This document shows positions 19,309 to 26,626 of a stretch of 64,000 bases of DNA, piece by piece. The notes beneath the pieces are model-generated. The model searched no databases. It had not been told where the DNA came from and saw only the letters and a list, made by a program, of their open reading frames with translations. This stretch comes from GCA-003244245 sp963823755 (GTDB lineage: Bacteria > Actinomycetota > Actinomycetes > Mycobacteriales > Pseudonocardiaceae): assembly GCA_963823755.1 (NCBI GenBank), contig CAWGMP010000010.1, forward strand, positions 1 to 64,000, read 5' to 3'. Every line of letters begins with the position of its first letter. The first letter of the stretch is position 1. The position numbers and the translations under genes are program-made.

Positions 19309-19790
19309 ATGGCTGCCTGCCGGAAGTCGCCGTGCGAGCCAATCGCTGGTGCCTGGTCAGACGAGCATGCCCACCCGTCAGTGGGTGATGACGGCCAGCA
19401 CCGCCACCGACGACCACGACACCGGCTGCTGGTCAGGGGCGGTTGCGCCGCCGGAATACCTTGGGCAGCCGGCACCCCGGCCACCACTACCTGTTCGCCC
19501 ATCTCAGCCTCCTCGCCACAGAACCATTCAGTCGCGACGACGACGCTGCGGCCCTCGAGCTGCCACGCGCGACTGCGGCGTCTCATCCCTCGCCGGCTGG
19601 CGGACAAGGACCTCCTCGAGGTGGTCTACCAGCGTTGTACCGGCCGCACTGGCTGTCCCGGCGCGGGACGCCCGTTGAGCACACCGAACGCTCCGGAGAC
19701 GCACCACGGGCAACCCTCACCAGCGCCTACCAACCTCGTGTCAACGGCGGACGACGTCACACTCACGGCGACGATGCCGGGCAACACCAC
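19309..19790 (+). pseudogene. Decayed copy of the ArsR/SufR-like regulator
   Basis: DNA-level remnant of the gene at 22000-22698. It keeps the ATG context (TTTTAGAATGG versus TTTCTAGAATGG) and patches such as TACCAGCG, ACCGGCCGCAC, GGCGCGGGACG, CCGAACGCTCCGGAGACGCACCA and CCTCGTGTCAA in the same order. It has lost several hundred bases and the reading frame. No single frame encodes the HTH. It faces away from doxX exactly as the intact regulator faces away from the Rieske gene. Confidence 0.65.
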
Positions 19791-19987
19791 GAAGTCGTGC
19801 GTGTCGATGGGTACAGTGCCAGATCCGTCAGCATCAGCTTTTCTAGCGTAATTTCTTCTATCCGCGCACCGCAGCCGCACGAGCAGCGGGAGGAGCTGGT
19901 GACGAAATCCCTTACGCTCTGGTCGACCATCCGGCGGGGCACGGGCTCCACTGGCGGGATAATGACGAAAATCGGCTCGATGGCCAC
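19763..19987 (-). CDS. Small Cys-rich protein downstream of folE
   Basis: Up to 74 aa, beginning at GTG 19987, eight bases after the folE stop, so probably co-translated with it. The sequence MAIEPIFVIIPPVEPVPRR is followed by SSRCSCGCGARIEEITLEK. The CxCxC cluster could bind metal. The last ~15 residues overlap the regulator remnant and may not be original. No family is recognised. Confidence 0.45.
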   Translation of the reverse strand: MAIEPIFVIIPPVEPVPRRMVDQSVRDFVTSSSRCSCGCGARIEEITLEKLMLTDLALYPSTRTTSWCCPASSP

Positions 19988-19994
19988 AGGTTTT

Positions 19995-20633
19995 CTATTT
20001 TTGCCCGGTCAGCGCGAAGAATTCCTGCCGGGAGCGGGCGTCTTCGCGTAATATTCCATGAAGTGCTGAAGTCACGGTGCGCGAGCCGGTGGCCCGCACG
20101 CCGCGCAGCGACATACACAGGTGTTCCGCTTCGATCACCACGCCGACTCCCTTAGGCGCCAGGTGCTTTTGCAGGCCGTCGGCGACCTGCTGGGTCAAGC
20201 GCTCCTGGACCTGGAGATCCCGGGCGAACAGCTCGACAACCCGGGCCAGCTTCGATAGTCCGAGGATGCGCTCACCGGGCAGGTAACCAACGTGGGCGAT
20301 ACCGTGGAAGGGCAGCAGATGGTGCTCACACAGCGATTGCACAGGGATGCTCTTGGCGAGCACCAACTCGTCGTAGCCCTCGTCGTTCGGGAAGGTCGTC
20401 AGGTCGAAATCCCGTGGGGTGAGCAATTCGGCTAAAGAACGAGCGACGCGGCGCGGCGTGTCGGACAGGTGTTCAGACGTCGGATCCTTACCCAGTGCGA
20501 CAAGCAGATCGGCCACTGCCCGCTCTGCTGCAGGCAGGTTCACCACCTTCCGGGGCGGGACAACCCGAAGGCTGGGGTGGCGCACAGCTGCTGGTCGCTT
20601 GGGACGCGATCCCGTTGGATCAATGACGCACAT
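19995..20633 (-). CDS. folE: GTP cyclohydrolase I
   Basis: Converts GTP to 7,8-dihydroneopterin triphosphate, the first step of folate/tetrahydrobiopterin synthesis; a cytoplasmic decamer with catalytic zinc. 212 aa with the N-terminal helix AAERAVADLLVALGKDP, DTPRRVARSLAELLTPRDF, the zinc/catalytic stretch SLCEHHLLPFHGIAHVGYLP (about residues 107-126), LGLSKLARVVELFARDLQVQ, and the C-terminal second zinc Cys in CMSLRGVRATGSRTVTSALHG. All catalytic residues are present. AAGGACC precedes the ATG. The Rieske gene upstream on the same strand is 208 bases away. Confidence 0.9.
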   Translation of the reverse strand: MCVIDPTGSRPKRPAAVRHPSLRVVPPRKVVNLPAAERAVADLLVALGKDPTSEHLSDTPRRVARSLAELLTPRDFDLTTFPNDEGYDELVLAKSIPVQSLCEHHLLPFHGIAHVGYLPGERILGLSKLARVVELFARDLQVQERLTQQVADGLQKHLAPKGVGVVIEAEHLCMSLRGVRATGSRTVTSALHGILREDARSRQEFFALTGQK

Positions 20634-20841
20634 CAGGTTGGTCCTTCATCAGTGGTCCGAGACCGCGTTCGTGTCGGGCAGCAACGCAGCCTGGATCCAC
20701 CGTGCCTAGGTCGCTGAGGACGGCCCCCAGCCTGGACCAGGTAGCGTGAACGCCGTGCGTCGCAGCAGGTAGGTGCGAAATCGACCTTCGCCAGTCGCGC
20801 GGTTGGTGGCTGGGGACATCGCGTCTTGCCGCATGCAGCGC

Positions 20842-21693
20842 TCAGCCCAATGCTCGGACTTCGATTTTCCCGTCGCGTACCCGGGTCTCGTAGACAGGCT
20901 GGGGTGTCGAGGCCGGACCGCGCACGATGCCGCCATCGGTGAGCCGGAAGGTGCTGGTGTGCCACGGACAGACGACGCATCCGTCGATGAGTTCACCTTC
21001 ATCGAGTGGACCGCCGGCATGGCTGCAAGTGTTCGCCAGCGCGTAGAGCTGCCCGTCGTCGCGGACAAGTAGCACCGCGGCCTCTCCGGCGAAGACCCTA
21101 CGATGCTCGCCTTCGCCGAGCTCCGCGTCGGTGAGTACCGGGGTCCATTCCTGTGGACGGTGCTCGAAGGTGGTGTGGTTGACGTTGACCGCCCTTGCGA
21201 ACGACAGGTGCCCACCGAGGTATCCACCGATCATCAGGGCCCCGAGACCAGCGAGTCCCAGTGATTTGCCGCGTCCTCGCCGGCCGCTGCGACGGGCGAG
21301 CAGCGATGCCACATATAAGCTGAGCGCGGCCACATTCGCGCCGGCGTGCACCATTCCTACCCGGGTTTGTTCGCCGATGGTGTCCGACCAGTCGTTAAGC
21401 CCTGTTACAGCGGTGGGAATCGCGCTGAGGATGCCGGCGCCGACGAGCAAGTCAGCGGCCGGCTCCGTGCTGGCCCCACCGACGGTGTCCAACAACGTGG
21501 ACATGCTCCACGCACCGATCGGCAAGTCAGTCAGCATGGGATGAAGTGGATGGCCCAGGTGCGTACCACTGAGCAAGTTACGGACCCGGCGAGGCCGCAC
21601 GGCTTTACCGACCAAGCCCGCCAGCGGCTTGGCGACCTTGTCCAGGATAGCGAAACGTTCAATGCGGCGCACCAGCTCATAGGGGAAGACCAT
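20842..21693 (-). CDS. DUF2231 membrane domain fused to a Rieske [2Fe-2S] domain
   Basis: 283 aa. The N-terminal ~165 residues are a DUF2231-type membrane domain with helices near residues 70-110 and 115-160 and the motif HPLHPMLTDLPIGAW. The C-terminal ~100 residues are a Rieske domain with both cluster-binding boxes intact: CSHAGG (about residue 226) and CPWHTS (about 246). The protein is probably a membrane-tethered electron carrier; the partner is unknown. GAAAGG precedes the ATG. It is divergent from the Cys-rich regulator at 22000, a plausible redox-sensing partner. Confidence 0.8.
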   Translation of the reverse strand: MVFPYELVRRIERFAILDKVAKPLAGLVGKAVRPRRVRNLLSGTHLGHPLHPMLTDLPIGAWSMSTLLDTVGGASTEPAADLLVGAGILSAIPTAVTGLNDWSDTIGEQTRVGMVHAGANVAALSLYVASLLARRSGRRGRGKSLGLAGLGALMIGGYLGGHLSFARAVNVNHTTFEHRPQEWTPVLTDAELGEGEHRRVFAGEAAVLLVRDDGQLYALANTCSHAGGPLDEGELIDGCVVCPWHTSTFRLTDGGIVRGPASTPQPVYETRVRDGKIEVRALG

Positions 21694-21939
21694 GAGAGAA
21701 AATCCTTTCTAGCAGGGCGGGGCGTTGAGTGGTCAGACAACATGGGTATGCAGTGATCGGCGCGCTCTAAAACGGTGCCAGACCACCAATATCGGCACCC
21801 AGCAGCGGAGAGCGCGGACCTGAGCGCCGGTGCACCTGGCATCCGTGAGAACTCATCGCAGTGCGCCGTGACTGACCTCGACGCGGTCGCCCCCTGCTCG
21901 TCCACCGCAGCCTCCCTCGCTGCAAGAACTCCTTGTAAG

Positions 21940-21962
21940 ACCAAGGTATGCTGATGTTAGAA
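21940..21962. promoter_or_regulatory. Conserved promoter/operator box, second copy
   Basis: ACCAAGGTATGCTGATGTTAG plus AA matches 19242-19264 at 19 of 23 positions and lies 38 bases before the regulator start (45 in the other copy). TATGCT is conserved as a likely -10. The symmetry seen in the first copy is weaker here. Confidence 0.4.
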
Positions 21963-21999
21963 CAGTCATGGACCTCCGTCAACGGGAGTTGTTTCTAGA

Positions 22000-22698
22000 A
22001 TGGTAGCTGGGAAGCAGTCCTTGGAGGCGCAGATCTCCGCGGTCGCCGCGCTCGACGAACCGACCCGTCGCCGGCTGTACGACTACGTCGTGCACCAGCC
22101 ACAACCAGTAAGTCGCGACGAAGCCGCCGAGGCTCTCGGGCTGCCACGCACGACCGCCGCGTTTCATCTTGACCGACTGGTGGACGAAAACCTGCTCGAC
22201 GCAGGGTACCAGCGCCTCACCGGCCGCACCGGTCCTGGCGCGGGACGGCCGGCTAAGCTCTACCAGCGGTCACACCGTCAACTGGCCGTGTCGCTGCCTC
22301 AGCGCCGCTATGAGCTGGCCGGGCGGCTGTTAGCCAGTGCTCTCCAGCACGCCGAACACTCCGGGGACGCACCACTGGCGATCCTCGACCAGCGCGCCTA
22401 TCAGCTGGGCAAGGAACTCGGCGAAACGGCGCGCAGCGCCGCTGGCGACCATGACACCCGAGACACTGCGCTGCAAGTACTGGAAGAATACGGCTTCGAA
22501 CCTCGTGTTCAAGGTGACGAGGTCACACTCGTCAACTGCCCCTTTCACACCCTGGCACAGGAATACACCGAGCTCGTGTGCGGGATGAACCTGCGCCTGC
22601 TCGACGGCCTTCTTGACGGCCTAGGCACCACCAGATTGACCGCCCATCTGCGCGCAGTTCCGCCCCACTGCTGCGTCCGTCTCCGACCCGCCCCCTAA
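22000..22698 (+). CDS. ArsR/SufR-like HTH transcriptional regulator with C-terminal cysteines
   Basis: 232 aa. The N-terminal winged helix (about residues 15-90) reads LDEPTRRRLYDYVVHQPQPV, then ALGLPRTTAAFHLDRLVDE, ending with GPGAGRPAKLY, a pattern typical of SufR-type regulators. The C-terminal part carries NCPFHTLAQEYTELVCGMN and PPHCCVRL: four Cys in a spacing that resembles Fe-S sensing members of the SufR group. That it senses redox, NO or iron through a cluster is inference. It diverges from the Rieske-folE string, which it probably controls together with itself. A decayed copy exists at 19309. Confidence 0.75.
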   Translation: MVAGKQSLEAQISAVAALDEPTRRRLYDYVVHQPQPVSRDEAAEALGLPRTTAAFHLDRLVDENLLDAGYQRLTGRTGPGAGRPAKLYQRSHRQLAVSLPQRRYELAGRLLASALQHAEHSGDAPLAILDQRAYQLGKELGETARSAAGDHDTRDTALQVLEEYGFEPRVQGDEVTLVNCPFHTLAQEYTELVCGMNLRLLDGLLDGLGTTRLTAHLRAVPPHCCVRLRPAP

Positions 22699-22861
22699 CA
22701 CCCCGCCGGCCTCAAAACCATCGCTGACTAGCGACCGCCACGTCGGGGACCGGGTGTCGATCTGGGTAGACCGGTAGGGCAACCGCTGCAGACCTGCCGG
22801 AAACACCCGGATTCATCATCGCCAACGCGGTGGTCTTCGAGGTCGACCTGGTATTAGGCGG

Positions 22862-23215
22862 GTGGATCCCGCCCGGTCCGCCCCACCGGGCATAGCAGGG
22901 CAACCAGGCCAGACCGCACCGCCCGCTACCCTCGGCGAGGTGATGAGCAACCCCCCGACGACCGCGAACCTGGCGACTGGCGCCGCGGAACTGGCCAGCA
23001 CCATGATCAACCGTGGGCTACGCGGTGTGCCAGCGGTCAACGAGGACCAGGTGATGGGCATCATCACCCGCTCGGTGACCATCACCGACCAGTACGCCAA
23101 CCCGCCGATCACCACGTCGCCCTCGTCCTGGCGCAAGCCGTCCCCGGGGTGGTACACGCCGAGGTCGCGCACCCCACCTCGCGGCGGGCCTGACCGGCAG
23201 TGTCATGGGCACTGA
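22862..23215 (+). pseudogene. CBS-domain protein remnant
   Basis: One CBS motif is readable: LGEVMSNPPTTANLATGAAE, then LASTMINRGLRGVPAVNEDQ and VMGIITRS. The first CBS repeat is missing, and after ITRS the frame is lost; the natural tail (VLAQAVPGVVHAEVAHPTS) is found in another frame near 23125-23190. CBS pairs bind adenosyl ligands, and the mycobacterial homologue Hrp1 is DosR-induced. The end overlaps the start of the dehydrogenase gene by about 10 bases. Confidence 0.55.
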
Positions 23216-24212
23216 TCTGGCGCGGGCCTGGCGAGTGAAACAACCGGGGCCGATGGACACTCAGCCGCTGCGTCCCATGCGGGAGCCGCCGCCTGTACCA
23301 GCCGCCGGTGAGCTGCTGGTACGGGTGCTGGCCTGCGGGGTGTGCCGCACCGATCTACACGTCGCCGAGGGAGACCTACCAGTGCACCGGCGCGGTGTTG
23401 TTCCCGGCCACGAGGTCGTTGGTGAGGTCATCGGATGGTCCTGCGGCGAGTTCGAGATCGGACAGCGGGTGGGCATCGCCTGGCTGCGCCGCACCTGCGG
23501 GCGGTGCCAGTACTGCACCCGCGGTTCGGAGAACCTGTGCCCGCAGTCGGAGTACACCGGCTGGGACGCCGACGGCGGCTACGCCGACTACACCACCGTG
23601 CCTGCCGACTACGCCTACCCGCTGCCCGATGGCTATCCCGACACCGAGCTCGCGCCTCTGCTGTGCGCGGGCATCATCGGGTGGCGGGCGCTGGCTCGGG
23701 CGGACCTGCCGCCAGGCGGCCGCCTTGCCCTCTATGGTTTCGGCGCCAGCGCCCACCTCACCGCCCAGATCGCTCTGGCTCAAGGCGCCACGGTGCACGT
23801 GCTGACCCGCAGCCCGCAGGCCCGAGAACTCGCCCTCGCACTGGGCGCCACCTCGGTAGGGGGGACCGCCGACCTACCGCCGGAGCCGGTCGACTCCGCG
23901 ATCCTGTTCGCCCCTGTCGGAGAGCTGGTGCCGTGCGCGTTGGCCGCGCTCGATCGGGGCGGCACCCTGGCAGTGGCCGGAATCCACCTGACCGACATTC
24001 CAGCCCTGCACTATCAGCAGCACCTGTTCCAGGAGCGGCAGATCCGCAGCGTCACGGCCAACACCCGCCAGGACGGTCGCGACTTCCTGCGCTTCGCCGC
24101 CGAACACCGGCTGCACGTGGTGACCACTCCGTACCCGTTGGACCAGGCAGACACGGCACTGACCGATCTCGCGGCTGACCGAGTACATGGTGCCGCCGTC
24201 CTCATCCCCTGA
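23205..24212 (+). CDS. Zinc-dependent alcohol dehydrogenase family protein
   Basis: 335 aa MDR enzyme of the AdhA (mycobacterial Rv1862) type, probably NAD(P)-dependent alcohol/aldehyde oxidoreduction. Catalytic zinc ligands are in LACGVCRTDLHV and VVPGHEVVGEV; the structural zinc loop is CGRCQYCTRGSENLC; the Rossmann segment is LALYGFGASAHL (about residue 170). No catalytic residue is missing. ATG 23205 has no strong ribosome site, and the conserved region begins at RAWRVKQPGP, so a start a few codons later is possible. Confidence 0.8.
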   Translation: MGTDLARAWRVKQPGPMDTQPLRPMREPPPVPAAGELLVRVLACGVCRTDLHVAEGDLPVHRRGVVPGHEVVGEVIGWSCGEFEIGQRVGIAWLRRTCGRCQYCTRGSENLCPQSEYTGWDADGGYADYTTVPADYAYPLPDGYPDTELAPLLCAGIIGWRALARADLPPGGRLALYGFGASAHLTAQIALAQGATVHVLTRSPQARELALALGATSVGGTADLPPEPVDSAILFAPVGELVPCALAALDRGGTLAVAGIHLTDIPALHYQQHLFQERQIRSVTANTRQDGRDFLRFAAEHRLHVVTTPYPLDQADTALTDLAADRVHGAAVLIP

Positions 24213-24319
24213 CGACTTCATTGATGTCGTCTAGCCCGCGTCTACCCCGGTCAGGCCAAAGCAAGAATGGCAATAGTGAACAACGTTACGAGTATCAAAA
24301 AGCCCTAGTAATGCGAGAT

Positions 24320-25162
24320 TCACGCCAGCGCAGCGGTGTGATCGGGAACGTAAGTCTGCGTCTCCCGCGGTGGTCGTTGGTAACCACGCGATGATGGTCG
24401 TGGGGGTAGCTGCATCGGGGGTCGCTGCACGTCGTAATAGGAGATGGTGGACAGCAAATGGGCGATCATGTTGATGCGCGCTCGCCGTTTGTCCTCGCTC
24501 TCCACAACGTACCACGGGGCCTCTGCAACATCAGTGTGCACGAACATCTCGTCTTTGGCTCGTGAGTAATCCTCCCAGCGAGTGATCGACTCCATATCCA
24601 TATCGGAAAGTTTCCAACGTCGCATCGGATCCTGCAGTCTGGCCTGGAAACGGCGTTCCTGCTCGGCGTCGCTGACCGAAAACCAGTACTTGCGTAAGAT
24701 GATTCCGTCTTCAACGAGGAGTCGCTCGAAAATCGGGCACTGGTGCAGGAACCGGCGGTATTCCTCGGGGGTGCAGAAACCCATGACCCTTTCCACTCCA
24801 GCACGGTTGTACCAACTCCGATCGAACAACACAATCTCACCCGCCGCCGGCAGGTGCGCCACGTAACGCTGGAAATACCACTGCGAGCGTTGCCGCTCGG
24901 TGGGCGCAGGCAGCGCGGTGATACGTGCGACACGCGGGTTGAGGTACTCGGTGACCCGTTTGATAGTGCTCCCCTTGCCGGCGGCATCACGTCCCTCGAA
25001 GACGACCACGACTCGCGCTCCTACCACCCGCACCCATTCCTGCAACTTGACCAACTCTGACTGCAGACGGAACAACTCCCGTTCGTAGACGGGGCGCGGC
25101 AACCGCCGGTCATGGTCTGATGTCACCGCTTTCGACTTGCCAGCCTTGGCGACCAAGGTCAT
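24320..25162 (-). CDS. ppk2: Polyphosphate kinase 2 family protein
   Basis: Transfers phosphate between polyphosphate and nucleoside di/monophosphates; soluble P-loop enzyme. Walker A VVVFEGRDAAGKGSTIKR (about residues 48-65), Walker B VLFDRSWYNRAGVERVMGF (about 110-128) and lid residues RRFQARLQDPMRRWKLSDMD are all present. 280 aa, one-domain (class I/III-like) length. ATG 25162 is preceded by GGAGGAGAAGGAG, so the upstream TTG is rejected. It would let cells regenerate nucleotides from stored polyphosphate in energy limitation, consistent with neighbouring hypoxia-type genes. Confidence 0.85.
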   Translation of the reverse strand: MTLVAKAGKSKAVTSDHDRRLPRPVYERELFRLQSELVKLQEWVRVVGARVVVVFEGRDAAGKGSTIKRVTEYLNPRVARITALPAPTERQRSQWYFQRYVAHLPAAGEIVLFDRSWYNRAGVERVMGFCTPEEYRRFLHQCPIFERLLVEDGIILRKYWFSVSDAEQERRFQARLQDPMRRWKLSDMDMESITRWEDYSRAKDEMFVHTDVAEAPWYVVESEDKRRARINMIAHLLSTISYYDVQRPPMQLPPRPSSRGYQRPPRETQTYVPDHTAALA

Positions 25163-25247
25163 CTCCTTCTCCTCCAACTCAGGGCACTTCCTCCAATGAG
25201 CCGCTGTGATGGATCGTCGGGGGCGTTGTTAGTGGCGGCTCGGGCAG

Positions 25248-26018
25248 TTATTCGCCTGGCGTGTTCGGTCGGTGGCCAAGGGCAGCGAGGATTGGCTGGA
25301 TGAGGTCTAGGGGCATGGGGAATACGATGGTAGAGCGCTGGTCCCCGCCGAGCTCGAGGAGGGTTTGTAGGTAGCGGAGCTGGATGGCGGTGGGGCTGCG
25401 GCTGAGTATTTCGGCGGCGTCGTAGAGGTTTTCTGCGGCTTGGGCTTCGCCCTGGGCGTTGATGATTTTGGCGCGGCGTTCGCGTTCGGCTTCGGCTTGG
25501 CGGGCGATGGCGCGCTGCATGGCCTCGGGGAGCTCGACGTCTTTGATCTCCACGGTAGTGACCTTGATGCCCCACGGTTCGGTCTGGTCGTCGATGATCT
25601 TCCGGAGGCTTTCGTTGAGCTGGTCTCGTTCGGCTAGCAACGTGTCCAGGTCGGCGCGACCGAGCACCGAGCGCAGCGTGGTCTGGGCGATCTGGGAGGT
25701 GGCGACCGCGTAGTTCTCCACCTCGGTGATGGCTTTGCACGCGTCGACCACGCGGAAATAGGCGACGGCGTTGACCCGCACGGAAACGTTGTCGCGGGTG
25801 ATCAGCTCCTGCGGAGGGATGATCAGGGTGACGGTGCGCAGGTCGACCCGCACCATGCGGCCCACCAGTGGGATGAGGCCGGTGGGACCGGGCCCGCGCA
25901 AAGGCAGCAACCGGCCGAGGCGAAAGACCACGCCGCGTTGGTATTCCCGCAGTATGCGCAGGCTGACAGCAGCGAGTCCGACCGCGGCGATCGCGGCGTC
26001 GGCAAGAAGCCATGTCAT
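25248..26018 (-). CDS. Slipin/SPFH (band 7) membrane protein
   Basis: 256 aa, one N-terminal membrane helix (about residues 5-22) then an SPFH domain: REYQRGVVFRLGRLLPLRGP, the Pro-kinked membrane edge, VNAVAYFRVVDACKAI, and the coiled-coil stretch AEAERERRAKIINAQGEAQAAENL. SPFH proteins scaffold membrane microdomains; no NfeD partner is nearby. Its ATG overlaps the stop of the preceding membrane gene (ATGA), making it the third gene of a norB operon. Confidence 0.8.
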   Translation of the reverse strand: MTWLLADAAIAAVGLAAVSLRILREYQRGVVFRLGRLLPLRGPGPTGLIPLVGRMVRVDLRTVTLIIPPQELITRDNVSVRVNAVAYFRVVDACKAITEVENYAVATSQIAQTTLRSVLGRADLDTLLAERDQLNESLRKIIDDQTEPWGIKVTTVEIKDVELPEAMQRAIARQAEAERERRAKIINAQGEAQAAENLYDAAEILSRSPTAIQLRYLQTLLELGGDQRSTIVFPMPLDLIQPILAALGHRPNTPGE

Positions 26019-26626
26019 GGGCCGCTCCGGGTGTGGACGCCCCATGTGGTGTGTCCACAGTCGCGGCTGCGGGTGGTGAAGCGCAGGCCGTGGGCGGGGG
26101 TGGGTGGCGGGGAATCGGCCAGACTGGCGCGCAGATGACCGGTCAGCCACCAGCCCGCGGCGCCGACCAAGGCAACGGCCCCGGCGAGCAGGGTCAGGTC
26201 TGCTGGGCTGTGGTGGCGGAACACCTCGACGGCCGTGATCAGGCCCGCGAGGATCACCAGCAGCAGCGCCATGACACGGTGAAAGCGGGCGGTCTCTGAA
26301 TGCGGCCACGGGTCCAGCGACCGGACGATTTCGCGGCCGAGGTCAGAGGTTGTGCATCGGTGCTTGGTAGGGCAAGCATTGCAGACCTGCGGCTTGGCCC
26401 GGTAGCGGACCAGGCGCAGCTCGGCATCGTACTCAAATGGCCACAGCGTCTGGTCCTCCGGGCACACCCAGTGATCATGTTCGCGACGATAGGTGAATCC
26501 CGCGGTACGAAACCGTTCGGACCGGTGGTGGGTGTGGCGGGCCAGCACGTCCAGCCCGGCTGCCGCGACAAGCAGAAACATCGCGTAGCCGACCACCACA
26601 ATCGTCTCCGCATGCGCGCCGGTCAT
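26015..26626 (-). CDS. Membrane protein with transposase-like Cys motif
   Basis: 203 aa with helices at about residues 8-28, 118-136 and 141-160. Between helix 1 and 2 is a ~75-residue soluble segment (WVCPEDQTLWPFEYDAE, then VCNACPTKHRCTTSDLGREI) that resembles the CxxCPxxxxC metal-binding segment of IS1182-type transposases. The ATGA overlaps on both sides show it is translated with norB and the slipin. No function is established; a metal- or redox-linked accessory of NO reductase is a guess from context. Confidence 0.65.
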   Translation of the reverse strand: MTGAHAETIVVVGYAMFLLVAAAGLDVLARHTHHRSERFRTAGFTYRREHDHWVCPEDQTLWPFEYDAELRLVRYRAKPQVCNACPTKHRCTTSDLGREIVRSLDPWPHSETARFHRVMALLLVILAGLITAVEVFRHHSPADLTLLAGAVALVGAAGWWLTGHLRASLADSPPPTPAHGLRFTTRSRDCGHTTWGVHTRSGP

